Shown here piece by piece: positions 42,144 to 51,733 of a stretch of 56,080 nucleotides of DNA (its first letter is position 1; each line of letters starts with the position of its first letter). The position numbers and the translations under genes are program-made. The DNA is from Bacteroidia bacterium (GTDB lineage: Bacteria > Bacteroidota > Bacteroidia > Palsa-965). The DNA is taken from positions 14,088-70,167 of the forward strand of contig JAKLJE010000025.1 of the NCBI GenBank assembly GCA_023151315.1. The letters are read 5' to 3'. A model generated the notes under the pieces. It made no database searches. It saw only the letters and a program-made list of their open reading frames with translations, and was not told where the DNA came from.

Positions 42144-43781
42144 ATGCGTATGGCAGGATTCCTCCAAAAACCATTGAACCGGGATTTACTTTTCTATGTA
42201 ATTCTCGTGGCTGCAATGGTTACGTTGGGATGGGATAATATTCTTTTCAAGTCGCAAAGTGAATTGCATTTATGGCGACAAAGCGATTGTATTTCAATTG
42301 CAGATTATTACAGTAAAGGCAACGGATTCTTCGAGCCTGAAATGCATTCGCAAATCGGAGACGGTCGCGAAAGCGGTAAAACTGTAGCGGAGTTTCCTGT
42401 CATCTATTACATCGTTGGAAAAATCTGGTCAGTTACAGGAGTGAAATTGTGGATCTTCCGGTTACTGACCGCGCTGACATCCATACTTGCGATGGTAATT
42501 CTGTACAAAACTGTTTACAGAATTACACAGTCGTGGTATTGGTCTGTGATCGCGCCATTGATATTGTTGATTTCACCGTTGTATGCTTTTTACGGAATAG
42601 GATTTCTCACGAATGTGCCGGCGTTGAATTTTGTGATCATCGGCTGGTGCATATTCTACAGCTTTTACGAAAGCGGTAAAATCAAATATCTGCTTTGGAC
42701 CATGGCGTTCTTTTCTCTCGGAGGGTTGCTGAAAGTTTCTTCTATGACGAGTCATGTGGTTTTGATGATTCTTTTCGGATTGGAATTCATCGGACTTGCC
42801 TCTTTCGGGAAGGGACAGAAATTATTCAGTAAAAAACTTCTTTCCGGCGCAATACTGCTAATACCGGTTGCTATTAATCTTCTTTGGTATCGCGGTTTTG
42901 TAGAATGGTATTGCACGCTGCATTCCGGCAGATATTCTTTCACAGAGCCGAAGCCGTTCTGGGATTACAGCTATGATGACAAAGTGAACATCGTAAGAAT
43001 ATTTTTCAGTGAAACACTCGGAATGATTTACGCGCCTCACGTGTGGCTTACGCTGGGCGGCATGATGATCCTGCTTCTTGTTAAGTTCCGTCAGGTTAAC
43101 AAAATATTTCTTGCAGCAACTGTTCTTATTTTTCTCGGGCACTCCGCATTCTCGCTGCTGTTCTTCTTCTGCCTTGATCGCCACGATTACTATCATGCAG
43201 ATATCCTCGTCTGGTCAGTCTTTGTTTACGTTGCGTTCGTGAAATATCTTACTGCAAACGAACTGAACTTTTCACAGCATTCTTTTACGAGAGTTTTTGT
43301 TGCGCTGTCGGTGATTTGGGCTTTGATGGGCAGCAGCAGTATCAATTTTGTCAAGTTCAATGGTTGTTCACCATCAGAAGCGCCATACCGGGAATTGTTC
43401 TGCAACAGAAGTCTGATGAACACGCTAACCGGTTTCAATGAAAACATGAAACGCTTGTCATTGTACAGAAACGTTGGTGAAGAACTGACTAAACGCGGTT
43501 TCCCGAAATCAGTAAAAGTATTTTCCAGTAACGATAATTCCTTCAACAGTACGTTAGTGTTGTGCGACCATCCGGGGTTCACGAATCTTGTCAACTCGTT
43601 TTCTGATAGCGCATTTACCGCTGAGTATATTCGGCATGGTGCACAGTTGATGTTTGTTGAGAATGCTCAGTTTGAAACGCGAGGCGTCAAAGCATTTATG
43701 AAATATAAGCTTTTTGAAGTTGGCCATATCTCGGTATATGATCTTCGCCCCTATTATGAAACCGTGAAGGCAGAGCAATAA
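42144..43781 (+). CDS. GT-C membrane glycosyltransferase (ArnT-like)
   Basis: A 545-residue polytopic protein with about 11 hydrophobic segments. The first loop carries H-L-W-R-Q-S-D (42-48) and later G-K-T-V-A-E-F-P (78-85), a pattern of a GT39-related Bacteroidota subgroup where the acidic residue of the loop is the catalytic candidate. A periplasmic soluble domain of about 130 residues ends the protein. It is predicted to transfer sugar from a polyprenyl-phosphate donor; the acceptor is unknown. It differs from the GT-C enzyme at 7956-9383 (different loop motifs), so they are not recent duplicates. Confidence 0.75.
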   Translation: MRMAGFLQKPLNRDLLFYVILVAAMVTLGWDNILFKSQSELHLWRQSDCISIADYYSKGNGFFEPEMHSQIGDGRESGKTVAEFPVIYYIVGKIWSVTGVKLWIFRLLTALTSILAMVILYKTVYRITQSWYWSVIAPLILLISPLYAFYGIGFLTNVPALNFVIIGWCIFYSFYESGKIKYLLWTMAFFSLGGLLKVSSMTSHVVLMILFGLEFIGLASFGKGQKLFSKKLLSGAILLIPVAINLLWYRGFVEWYCTLHSGRYSFTEPKPFWDYSYDDKVNIVRIFFSETLGMIYAPHVWLTLGGMMILLLVKFRQVNKIFLAATVLIFLGHSAFSLLFFFCLDRHDYYHADILVWSVFVYVAFVKYLTANELNFSQHSFTRVFVALSVIWALMGSSSINFVKFNGCSPSEAPYRELFCNRSLMNTLTGFNENMKRLSLYRNVGEELTKRGFPKSVKVFSSNDNSFNSTLVLCDHPGFTNLVNSFSDSAFTAEYIRHGAQLMFVENAQFETRGVKAFMKYKLFEVGHISVYDLRPYYETVKAEQ

Positions 43782-43822
43782 TACTCCGCCTTCAGCAGCC
43801 CAAACTCTCTACTCATTATCTG

Positions 43823-45742
43823 CTACGGCGTTTGCGTATCCGGATACGCAATATGGGTAACCTTGAACTCAGTGCGTCGGTTCCATTGATGTTCCTCTTC
43901 TGTGCATTTCACACCATCATCACATTTATTCAGCAGCTTATTCTCTCCTTCTCCTTTGGCAGTAATGCGTGACTTCGCAATACCCTTGGAAATAATGTAA
44001 TCAACCGCCGACTGCGCGCGCTTTTGTGAAAGCGTCTGATTGTATTTATCACTGCCTCGGCAATCTGTGTGTGAACTGAGCTCAATGGAAATTGCAGGAT
44101 TATCCAGCATGATTTTAACGAGTTTATCCAATTCAATTGCTGCATCCGGACGGATATTCCATTTGTTATAATCGTAATAAATATTATCCAGTCGGATCGG
44201 TTTGTTAATTACAATCTGCTCAACAGTTACAACCGCATATGCAGTATCGGAAAACTTGTTACTGAATCCTGCTGTACGCACCGAACCGAATCCTGCAAAG
44301 TAACCGGAACGACGTACTGTGAAAGAATACGCTGTTACTGAATCTGCAGCAATGGTTAACATACCGTCAGCACCTGTTGTTCCCGAAATTGTTTTACCGC
44401 TGGTTGCGTTGCGAATTTCCACCGGTGAATCAGGCAGCAATGCCGATGTGGCTTTGTCCCGTACTTCAAGTCGTACATAAAACGAAGGTTCAACTCTTTT
44501 AAAGCTGTAAAGGCGATCAGTTCCGTCTTCACTGTTGCGGTTACTGGCAAAGTATCCCGATTTTCCATCGTTCCTGAATACAATACCGAAATCGTCCTGC
44601 GGTGAATTGAACGGCAGTTCCAAACGTGACCCGCGCGTGCAGGCTCCGTCTTTGATTGGTGATTCATACAAATCCAACCCGCCTAAACCTTCCAGTCCGT
44701 CTGATGAATAGAAAAGTTTGATGAAGCCGGCATGAACGCTGTTCACAACAGGAAACATTTCGTTCCCGTTTGTATTCACACACTCTCCTACATTCTCAGG
44801 TTTACTCCAGGCTCCATTAATATAATTGCTGAAGTAAATATCGGTACCGCCATAACCACCGGGCATATCAGATGTAAAATACATGCGCATACCATCCGGC
44901 GTGAGTGCAGGGTGACCGCAGGAATATTCTTTGTTATTGAATGGTAACGAAACAACATTTCCCCATTTGCCATCAGCTGATTTTTCTGCCACACAAATTT
45001 CAAGATGATTATCGTTATCAGTTGCTCTTGCGTCTTTCTCGTCTACGAGAATGTTTCGTGTGAAGTATAAATATCTCCCGTCACTGCTGATAACACCGGG
45101 GCCCACGTTACGGTCAAAGTCCAGTCCGTCTATAGCTGTTAATCGCGGTGCCGAGTCGTTCGTCATCGAATATAACTTGATATAACCTCTGCCTGTCCAG
45201 TTACTGGTATTCGAAGGCGATTGCTGCGATTCGGCAGCAACAAGAACTTCGTTGCCATAAAGATGCGGACCGAACACCGAACCTTGTGTACTGAGCACCA
45301 CTTCAGAAATTGTCCAGAAAGGATTGGAGCGTGAAAGCTGCTGAACTTTATCGCATGACTGTCTTGCAAAAATCACGGAAGTGTTCTGCGGATCTGCTTT
45401 GAGATATTCATCATACCATGTTGCAGCCTCCGAATACTTTCCGTTCTCTCTGAGAACTTCAGCATAATGAAGTTTATCTGCCGGAGTAGCCTCAGTCGAA
45501 CGCACCGATTTAGCATACCACTTCTCCGACTCTGCATGTCGGTTCATTTGCCTGTAGCAATCTGCCAGATGCAACATTGCTTTACTGTTGCCTGTGTCAG
45601 ACTTCAGTACTGCTTCGTACAACTGTGATGCCGCGGCAAACTCGTATGCAGTGTAATGCTTTTCTGCAGTGCGGAAAACTTTATTCCCGCAGGAGAACAG
45701 AAAAAACACTGAAGCTGAAAATATTAATAAACTGTTTTTCAT
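43823..45742 (-). CDS. PorE-like T9SS protein: TPR, PD40 propeller, CarboxypepD-reg, OmpA
   Basis: A 639-residue lipoprotein from the ATG at 45742, lipobox F-L-F-S-C (C18). Domains in order: TPR (about 22-130), PD40/WD40-like propeller with Y-F-T-S-D-M-P-G-G-Y-G-G-T-D-I-Y blades (about 140-420), a carboxypeptidase-regulatory-like domain (about 430-500), and an OmpA peptidoglycan-binding domain (about 520-635) with H-T-D-C-R-G-S. This order is that of PorE of the type IX secretion system, which anchors the machine to peptidoglycan. It follows the PorP/SprF gene by ten bases and is the third gene of the adhesin operon. A longer frame from 45811 overlaps PorP/SprF and lacks a signal. Confidence 0.85.
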   Translation of the reverse strand: MKNSLLIFSASVFFLFSCGNKVFRTAEKHYTAYEFAAASQLYEAVLKSDTGNSKAMLHLADCYRQMNRHAESEKWYAKSVRSTEATPADKLHYAEVLRENGKYSEAATWYDEYLKADPQNTSVIFARQSCDKVQQLSRSNPFWTISEVVLSTQGSVFGPHLYGNEVLVAAESQQSPSNTSNWTGRGYIKLYSMTNDSAPRLTAIDGLDFDRNVGPGVISSDGRYLYFTRNILVDEKDARATDNDNHLEICVAEKSADGKWGNVVSLPFNNKEYSCGHPALTPDGMRMYFTSDMPGGYGGTDIYFSNYINGAWSKPENVGECVNTNGNEMFPVVNSVHAGFIKLFYSSDGLEGLGGLDLYESPIKDGACTRGSRLELPFNSPQDDFGIVFRNDGKSGYFASNRNSEDGTDRLYSFKRVEPSFYVRLEVRDKATSALLPDSPVEIRNATSGKTISGTTGADGMLTIAADSVTAYSFTVRRSGYFAGFGSVRTAGFSNKFSDTAYAVVTVEQIVINKPIRLDNIYYDYNKWNIRPDAAIELDKLVKIMLDNPAISIELSSHTDCRGSDKYNQTLSQKRAQSAVDYIISKGIAKSRITAKGEGENKLLNKCDDGVKCTEEEHQWNRRTEFKVTHIAYPDTQTP

Positions 45743-45752
45743 ACTTGAAATA

Positions 45753-46700
45753 TTAAAAGAAACGTGGCGACTTGTATCTGATTTTTTCTTCCTTAATGAA
45801 ATCCCATGCAATCATGATCTCATGTGATCCGGAATTGTAATTTGTCATTGAAGTGAGTGCAAAATCATATGCATAACCAATACGCAAACGATCCGTTGCC
45901 TGATACTCCGCAAGTCCTTGTATTCCATCTCCCGTTCTGTAAGATACGCCAACCCAGATTGTACGATAGAACAGAAAGTTCAGATTGAAATCTGCCTGCA
46001 ATGGTGTGCGTGGTGCATACTTTACAAGAATCGCAGGTTTGATCTCAAGATTATCGCCTGCAGGAATCACAATACCTGTGGTTGCATAATAATGTCGCTC
46101 CAGATATGGTGCATCGTTCATGCTGATTGACAATGCTGTTTCAGGTTTGTAGTTGATCACATTCGGAACAGCAACTCCTGCGTAAAAACGCTTGGTGTAG
46201 TAGTAAACACCCAAGCCGGCATTTGGCAGAAGTTTTCCGTTGATGTTGTTCTGGAACACAACGTCCTGCTGATCCCAGTAAACCAGATCTGTCAATCTTG
46301 CACGATAGTAAGAAACGCCCGCTCTTAATCCGACAGATAGCTTTGCTTTCTCAGAAACCTTAAGATGATACGACACCGTTCCGGCAACTTCGGTTCTGCT
46401 GCTTACACCGATATTATCGTTACCGATTAAAACACCCGCTCCGAGATTCTTCTCCTTTATCGGCATGTCAAAACTCAGGTAACTGTTCAGCGGAGCGCCT
46501 TCAAATCCGACCCATTGTTTTCTTCCAAGCACTGTCAGATTAGAGTAATCATGACTGCCTGAGTAAGCCGGATTCAGAAAGTGACCGCTGAATACATACT
46601 GACTGATCATCGGGTCCTGCTGAGCTATACCACACAGTCCGGAGATCATTGATATTACGACGAACAGCTTTTTCATTTTGTTCTTTCTTTTCATGTTCAT
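45753..46700 (-). CDS. PorP/SprF-family T9SS membrane protein
   Basis: A 315-residue outer-membrane protein with a signal peptide ending G-I-A-Q (start 46700, or 46676 if the third Met is used). Diagnostic features are the N-terminal Q-Q-D-P-M-I-S-Q-Y-V-F-S-G-H-F-L-N-P-A-Y-like motif just after the signal, the L-G-R-K-Q-W-V-G-F-E-G-A-P region, and a C-terminal barrel ending in F-F. SprF-like proteins are needed to export and anchor partner cargo with type B sorting domains such as SprB. It starts six bases after the adhesin stop, the usual partner arrangement. Confidence 0.93.
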   Translation of the reverse strand: MNMKRKNKMKKLFVVISMISGLCGIAQQDPMISQYVFSGHFLNPAYSGSHDYSNLTVLGRKQWVGFEGAPLNSYLSFDMPIKEKNLGAGVLIGNDNIGVSSRTEVAGTVSYHLKVSEKAKLSVGLRAGVSYYRARLTDLVYWDQQDVVFQNNINGKLLPNAGLGVYYYTKRFYAGVAVPNVINYKPETALSISMNDAPYLERHYYATTGIVIPAGDNLEIKPAILVKYAPRTPLQADFNLNFLFYRTIWVGVSYRTGDGIQGLAEYQATDRLRIGYAYDFALTSMTNYNSGSHEIMIAWDFIKEEKIRYKSPRFF

Positions 46701-46706
46701 TTAATG

Positions 46707-49700
46707 TTATCTGCGGATATCAACGTATCCATGTAACGTAACTTCACCTTCATTCAGAGTAAGAATGACAAAGTAGGTTCCGTCAGGAAGAATTTCGCCT
46801 GTGTTGCTGGTACCTCTCCATTGATTCATGTAATCATTGGAATCGTAAACCAGATTGCCCCAGCGGTTGAATACTTCAATTTTCCTGTCCTTATACGCTT
46901 CTATTCCATGCACCACGAATGCATCATTTGCTCCATCTCCATTCGGAGAATAACCTGTTGGCATTTCCAGCGCCATCGGCTCACTCAGCAATACAGTATC
47001 GTAAACAGTACATCCGTTATCGTCTGTTACAGTAACGTAATATGTGCCGCCTCCTACTCCGCTGAGATCTTCTGAACTTGAGCCATTAGACCAGGAATAT
47101 GAATACGGTTGCGTTCCACCTGCGGTATTCAGATTGATTGAACCGTCATTCGTTCCGAATCCTGAAACGTTGTATCCGTTGGTATACTGGGAAGCTATTG
47201 CGTATGCGCTCAATTGTGATGGTTCGTTAACAAAGACAATTGCAGTGTCGGCACAATTAAAATTGTCAGTAACAATTACAGTATAGGTTCCGGCTTGCAA
47301 ACCATTCAAATCCTGTGTGGTCTGGCCATTGCTCCAACTGTACGTGTAGTTTCCGCCTCCGCCGATTACTGAAAGATCAACTGATCCGGTTGCATCCTGA
47401 TAACATAACAGTGATGTTGCAGCGGAGGTTGCCACTACCGGTGATGATTGTGCCACTGTAGCACTTAGTGTCTGCTGACAACCATTCGCATCAGTTATAG
47501 CTACGGAATAATTACCTGCCGCAAGAGAATCGATATCCTGAGTTGTTGAGCTGTTGCTCCAGAGATAAGTATATCCTGAAACACCTCCGTTAACGGTGAG
47601 ATCTACTGCGCCCGTTTGGAATCCGGAACACAATACATCCGTAACAACGCTGCTGGCGGTTATCGCAGTTGGCTCATTCAATGTAATACTTGCAGTTATC
47701 GTGCATCCGTTCACATCTGTAATGGTAACTGAGTAAGTCCCCGCAGGTACAGTTGTAATGTCTTCATTAAATGTATTGTTGCTCCAGCTGTAAGCATATC
47801 CGGCAACTCCGCCATTAACCGTCAGATCTGCACCGCCATCGCTGGCACCGTTACAACTGATAGCGTATCCGTTATAATCAGACATCGATATCACATTCGC
47901 AGTAAGTACCGGCGGCTCTGTCAGCGTGAACGCAATCGTATCGCTGCATGAAAGTGAATCCGTAACAACAAGTGTGTATTGTCCTGCTGGAATTGTATCT
48001 ATATCTTGTATTGCAGCTCCGCCGTTCCACAGATAGCTGAGTGTTCCGCTTCCACCGGAAACAGTTACGTCAATCCATCCCGAAGAATCTCCATTGCACG
48101 CAATCTGATATCCACCCGAGTACGAAGAAGTGATGCCTGTCGGAATAAGTTCATTCGGCAGAACAATGCTCATGTTAACTGAGTTGCATCCTGTGCTGTC
48201 CTGCGCTACAATATTGTAACTGTTTCCTGTTACGAGCGAAACAGAATCAACTCCCGGACTCAGGAAAGTTAATCCTCCATCCGTTGAATAAACATAACTG
48301 CCGCTTCCTCCAGCCGCTGTCATCATTACCGGAATCTGTGTTACTCCGTCCGCAACGCAAGGACTGAACTGAGCACTTACCACAGAAACTTCACTATTGA
48401 TGAGAATGGAATCAGAATACGGAAGCGTACATCCCAATGAGTCTTTCACTTGAATGTAATAGAGGCTGTCAACCGGAACGAGCACAGTATAAACTCCGGA
48501 AGACAGATAAGTATTTCCACTATCGGAAGAAATCTGATAGAAAACACTGTTACCTCCGTAAGGAATAACTGTGATCTGCGCCATACCGCTTCCCGGCACA
48601 GGACAGGAAGAATAGACCGAGTCAGATACTACCGGTGGTTGATTAACATAGAACATAAACGGACTGTTCAGTGTACATCCATTAAGATCCGTTAGTGTTA
48701 CAGAATAAGTGCCGAATGTCAATGAAGAAATATCCTGACTAGTTGCAAGGTTTGACCAAACATAGTTATAACCACCCACTCCGCCTGAAGGAGTGATATT
48801 AATCGCTCCGTCGTTTCCTCCGTTGCATGTTACAGGAGTTGTTACAGACGAAAGCGTAATCGGTGTTGGTTCAGTAATTGCTGCACTCGCCGTGATTGTA
48901 CAGCCTTGTGCGTCGGTAATTGTTACGGAATATGTTCCCTGACTAAGATTGATCTGATCCTGCACTGATACTCCATTAGACCAGGTATAGTTATACGGGA
49001 ACACACCTCCTGAGACAAAGAGCTCCAGAGTTCCGTTAGTGTAACCGTTACAACTGATTGCGGTAGGTGAAACAAGAGCACTGAGTGCAGACGGTTGCGT
49101 AATTGTAAAGTTGACAACTGCAGGGCAATTCAGTGCATCTGTTATTGTCACACTGTAATTTCCCGCCGGTACATTGCTGATACTCGCAGTAGTTGCGCCT
49201 GTACTCCACAAATATGTAACAGGTGCGGTAGCGAATAACACAGTAGCTGTTGCGCTGCCGCTTGAATCTCCGTTACAGGAAACGTTTGTAACATTGACCG
49301 TAGCCGTCAGTCCGTTACACGGAGGTTGATTAATTATAACGTTATTCAGAGATACGCATCCATTCTGATCTGTAACTGTAACCGAGTAATTACCGGCAAC
49401 GAGTGAGTTGATTGTTGCTGTAGTACCTGAATTACTCCACAGGTAACTATATCCCGGTGTTCCTCCGAATGCGTTGACAGTTGCAGATCCGTTGTTTCCT
49501 CCTATTGTAGTTACGTTGCTCTGCGTTGTTGTTGTTGTTAATTGAGGCGGCTGTGTAATCGTTACATTGGCAATTGCATTGCAGTTGTTCGCCAGATCAA
49601 GAACAATAACCTGATAAACTCCTGCCGGAACATTCACCGCGGTCTGAGTTGTCTGTTGCGGTGTTGTGGTCCAAGTGTAACTGAAAGGTCCTGTACCGGT

Positions 49701-51455
49701 AAGCGGCGTTGCGGTTGCTGTTCCGTTTTCTCCTCCGAAACATGATACAGAAGTTGCCGAAGCGGTAACCTGAAATCCGTTGCAACGCGGTTCATTCACA
49801 ACAACACTTGAATGTATCTGACACCCACTGGCATCCGTTACGGTAACAGTATACACTCCGTAAAGAAGCCCGGTGATATTTGCAGTTCCGTCGCCGGCCG
49901 GATTTCCGGGAGTCCAATTGTAACTGTAAGGCGGTGTTCCTCCTCCGATAATTGTGGATGCAGTGCCGTCGTTACCGCCATTAGATGTAGCTGCTGTTGC
50001 AGACATTGAAATGGTAAGCGGCGCAGGAGTTGTTACCGTTCCGCAATCAGTAAGTGAACAGCCGAGTGCGTCTGTAATTGTTACACAATATGATCCCTGA
50101 TGTGCCCAGATGTTGATTGCTGTTGAACCCGTTGACCATTGATATTGGTAAGGTGCGGTACCTCCGGTGATAATAGGCGTAATGTTAACTGAATCGCCGC
50201 TGCAGTTCAGATTTACGTTTGCGAGATTCACATTTAATGCTGAAGGATAAAAGATCGTAATCTGATCTGTAGCGTTGGTGCAACCTCCACCGGCTCCGGT
50301 TGTGGTTACTGTAAGTGTTACAGAGCCGGAAGCCACTTCTGCAGGAGTCGGCGTATATGAAGTGAGTAATGCTGTGTTGGATGGGGAGAATGTTCCCAAA
50401 CCTCCGGTCCAGATTACTCCTGTTGCATTTGTTATTGTTGCGTTGAGCGCTGCTGGTGTGCCTGGACACAATGTTTGATCAGCACCTGCTGCAACAGTTG
50501 GCGGAGGCACAGCAACAAAAGGTACGTTTACAAAACTACCCGGACAGAAAGTGGAATCGTATAAGTCATCGCGGACTTCGAGTGAATATGCCCCGCTTAC
50601 TGCTGTGCTGAATGCAGCAGACGTAGCAACAATACCTAAGGATGAATTTCTCCAGATGTAACTATAAGGAGCAAGTCCTCCGGAAGCAGATCCTGTTGAA
50701 GTTGTTCCCGGTCCTCCTGCACAAAATGTCGCCGGATTCGGAGTGGCAATTACTGACAACTCAGGAACATTGTAGATGCGCACCGTATCGCAAACTGCGG
50801 TGTAACCGCATTCATCTGCCAGAGGAAAACCACAAATCTTATAATCGATAAACGCAGGAGCTCCTGTGGAGGCAGTATACGTTGGAGAAGCGCAAGTCGT
50901 ACAGCTCAGATAGGAATTATACTGTCCCGCTGTTCCCGGGAAAATACTTTGCCATGAAATAGATGCGGGCTCAAGACCCAATACAGAAAGCACAGGACTG
51001 CACCCAATGCGAACTGTATCATCTTTCGGAAATACAGGACGCGGAATTGATTTTACATAATAAGTGTTCTGATTACTACCCGGCTTGCAGAACGTGATGT
51101 AATGCGGCCCCGGACCTACAATACAAATTGGAGATCCTACTGGAGTAAGCGGACCGCAATTCACTTGATAATTCAATGACCCGCTTGGTATTGCCTGACT
51201 CGGATCTGTAATGATATCGAAGCCTACTTCAACCATCGCGGCATTGGAATCAAGAACAACCATGAAGGAAGTGCATCGTGTATCGCTGCAACAATCGCCC
51301 TGACGGCTGTGTGTTGGTGATGTCCATTGCCCTGCCGGTTGTCCAACGAGATTTACCGAGAAGAATGGAACATTGGACTGACACGTAGGAGCCTGTGCAA
51401 ATCCAAGCGTCGAGACCATCATTAACGCAATGAGTACTTTGTTTATGTGTTTCAT
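46707..51455 (-). CDS. SprB-repeat adhesin with T9SS type B C-terminal domain
   Basis: A 1582-residue secreted protein from the ATG at 51455 (the frame opens earlier at a TTG at 51476). The signal ends G-F-A-Q. After an N-terminal domain of about 190 residues with many cysteines and two Ig-like segments come about 12 SprB-type repeats, each with a C-N-G-(D/N)-(S/D)-(S/D)-G-like start, a G-G-x-x-x-Y-x-Y-x-W-S-(N/T)-G core and a Y-(S/T)-V-T-(I/V)-T-D-x-x-G-C end. Two variant repeats interrupt them at about residues 940-1060. The C-terminus (about 1490-1582) is the type B CTD: P-T-G-Y-S-P-N-G-D-G, V-F-N-R-W-G-N-L-V-Y, L-P-D-G-T-Y-F. SprB-like proteins act in gliding or surface adhesion. PorP/SprF and PorE-like partners follow. 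Confidence 0.92.
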   Translation of the reverse strand: MKHINKVLIALMMVSTLGFAQAPTCQSNVPFFSVNLVGQPAGQWTSPTHSRQGDCCSDTRCTSFMVVLDSNAAMVEVGFDIITDPSQAIPSGSLNYQVNCGPLTPVGSPICIVGPGPHYITFCKPGSNQNTYYVKSIPRPVFPKDDTVRIGCSPVLSVLGLEPASISWQSIFPGTAGQYNSYLSCTTCASPTYTASTGAPAFIDYKICGFPLADECGYTAVCDTVRIYNVPELSVIATPNPATFCAGGPGTTSTGSASGGLAPYSYIWRNSSLGIVATSAAFSTAVSGAYSLEVRDDLYDSTFCPGSFVNVPFVAVPPPTVAAGADQTLCPGTPAALNATITNATGVIWTGGLGTFSPSNTALLTSYTPTPAEVASGSVTLTVTTTGAGGGCTNATDQITIFYPSALNVNLANVNLNCSGDSVNITPIITGGTAPYQYQWSTGSTAINIWAHQGSYCVTITDALGCSLTDCGTVTTPAPLTISMSATAATSNGGNDGTASTIIGGGTPPYSYNWTPGNPAGDGTANITGLLYGVYTVTVTDASGCQIHSSVVVNEPRCNGFQVTASATSVSCFGGENGTATATPLTGTGPFSYTWTTTPQQTTQTAVNVPAGVYQVIVLDLANNCNAIANVTITQPPQLTTTTTQSNVTTIGGNNGSATVNAFGGTPGYSYLWSNSGTTATINSLVAGNYSVTVTDQNGCVSLNNVIINQPPCNGLTATVNVTNVSCNGDSSGSATATVLFATAPVTYLWSTGATTASISNVPAGNYSVTITDALNCPAVVNFTITQPSALSALVSPTAISCNGYTNGTLELFVSGGVFPYNYTWSNGVSVQDQINLSQGTYSVTITDAQGCTITASAAITEPTPITLSSVTTPVTCNGGNDGAINITPSGGVGGYNYVWSNLATSQDISSLTFGTYSVTLTDLNGCTLNSPFMFYVNQPPVVSDSVYSSCPVPGSGMAQITVIPYGGNSVFYQISSDSGNTYLSSGVYTVLVPVDSLYYIQVKDSLGCTLPYSDSILINSEVSVVSAQFSPCVADGVTQIPVMMTAAGGSGSYVYSTDGGLTFLSPGVDSVSLVTGNSYNIVAQDSTGCNSVNMSIVLPNELIPTGITSSYSGGYQIACNGDSSGWIDVTVSGGSGTLSYLWNGGAAIQDIDTIPAGQYTLVVTDSLSCSDTIAFTLTEPPVLTANVISMSDYNGYAISCNGASDGGADLTVNGGVAGYAYSWSNNTFNEDITTVPAGTYSVTITDVNGCTITASITLNEPTAITASSVVTDVLCSGFQTGAVDLTVNGGVSGYTYLWSNSSTTQDIDSLAAGNYSVAITDANGCQQTLSATVAQSSPVVATSAATSLLCYQDATGSVDLSVIGGGGNYTYSWSNGQTTQDLNGLQAGTYTVIVTDNFNCADTAIVFVNEPSQLSAYAIASQYTNGYNVSGFGTNDGSINLNTAGGTQPYSYSWSNGSSSEDLSGVGGGTYYVTVTDDNGCTVYDTVLLSEPMALEMPTGYSPNGDGANDAFVVHGIEAYKDRKIEVFNRWGNLVYDSNDYMNQWRGTSNTGEILPDGTYFVILTLNEGEVTLHGYVDIRR

Positions 51456-51473
51456 GAGACTAATACTATTCGA

Positions 51474-51481
51474 CAAAGTTG
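51474..51481 (-). promoter_or_regulatory. Possible -7 promoter element CAACTTTG for the adhesin operon
   Basis: Seven of eight positions match TAnnTTTG on the minus strand, 18 bases before the ATG at 51455. Confidence 0.45.
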
Positions 51482-51506
51482 GGGACTACAAGCTCCTGCA
51501 TTGTAT

Positions 51507-51532
51507 GATCACGAACAGCATGTGCCGTGATC
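51507..51532. other. Inverted repeat GATCACG...CGTGATC in divergent region
   Basis: A perfect 7-base inverted repeat with a 12-base spacer lies between the adhesin operon and the divergent cargo gene. Additional TGATCA palindromes occur at 51506-51511, 51550-51555 and 51695-51700. It could be an operator. The rest of 51482-51707 shows nothing else. Confidence 0.45.
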
Positions 51533-51707
51533 GTAGTCATCAAGTCAGTTGATCATTAATGTCATCTGCGCGTTAAAGTTTTGAAATCAACCCGTGTCTT
51601 TTTTTCGATGAATACATCTGTCGCGTACTTCAGACAGACTATTTCCAATGATGTAAGCCGGAAATGTCGATCTGCTTTCCCGGTGCCATGCATATGATCA
51701 TTATCAC

Positions 51708-51715
51708 TATATTTA
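51708..51715 (+). promoter_or_regulatory. -7 promoter element TATATTTA
   Basis: Seven of eight positions match TAnnTTTG. It directly precedes an ATG at 51716 and lies 18 bases before the ATG at 51734, where the signal peptide begins, so the second ATG is preferred. Confidence 0.5.
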
Positions 51716-51733
51716 ATGTTCCAACATATAAAC

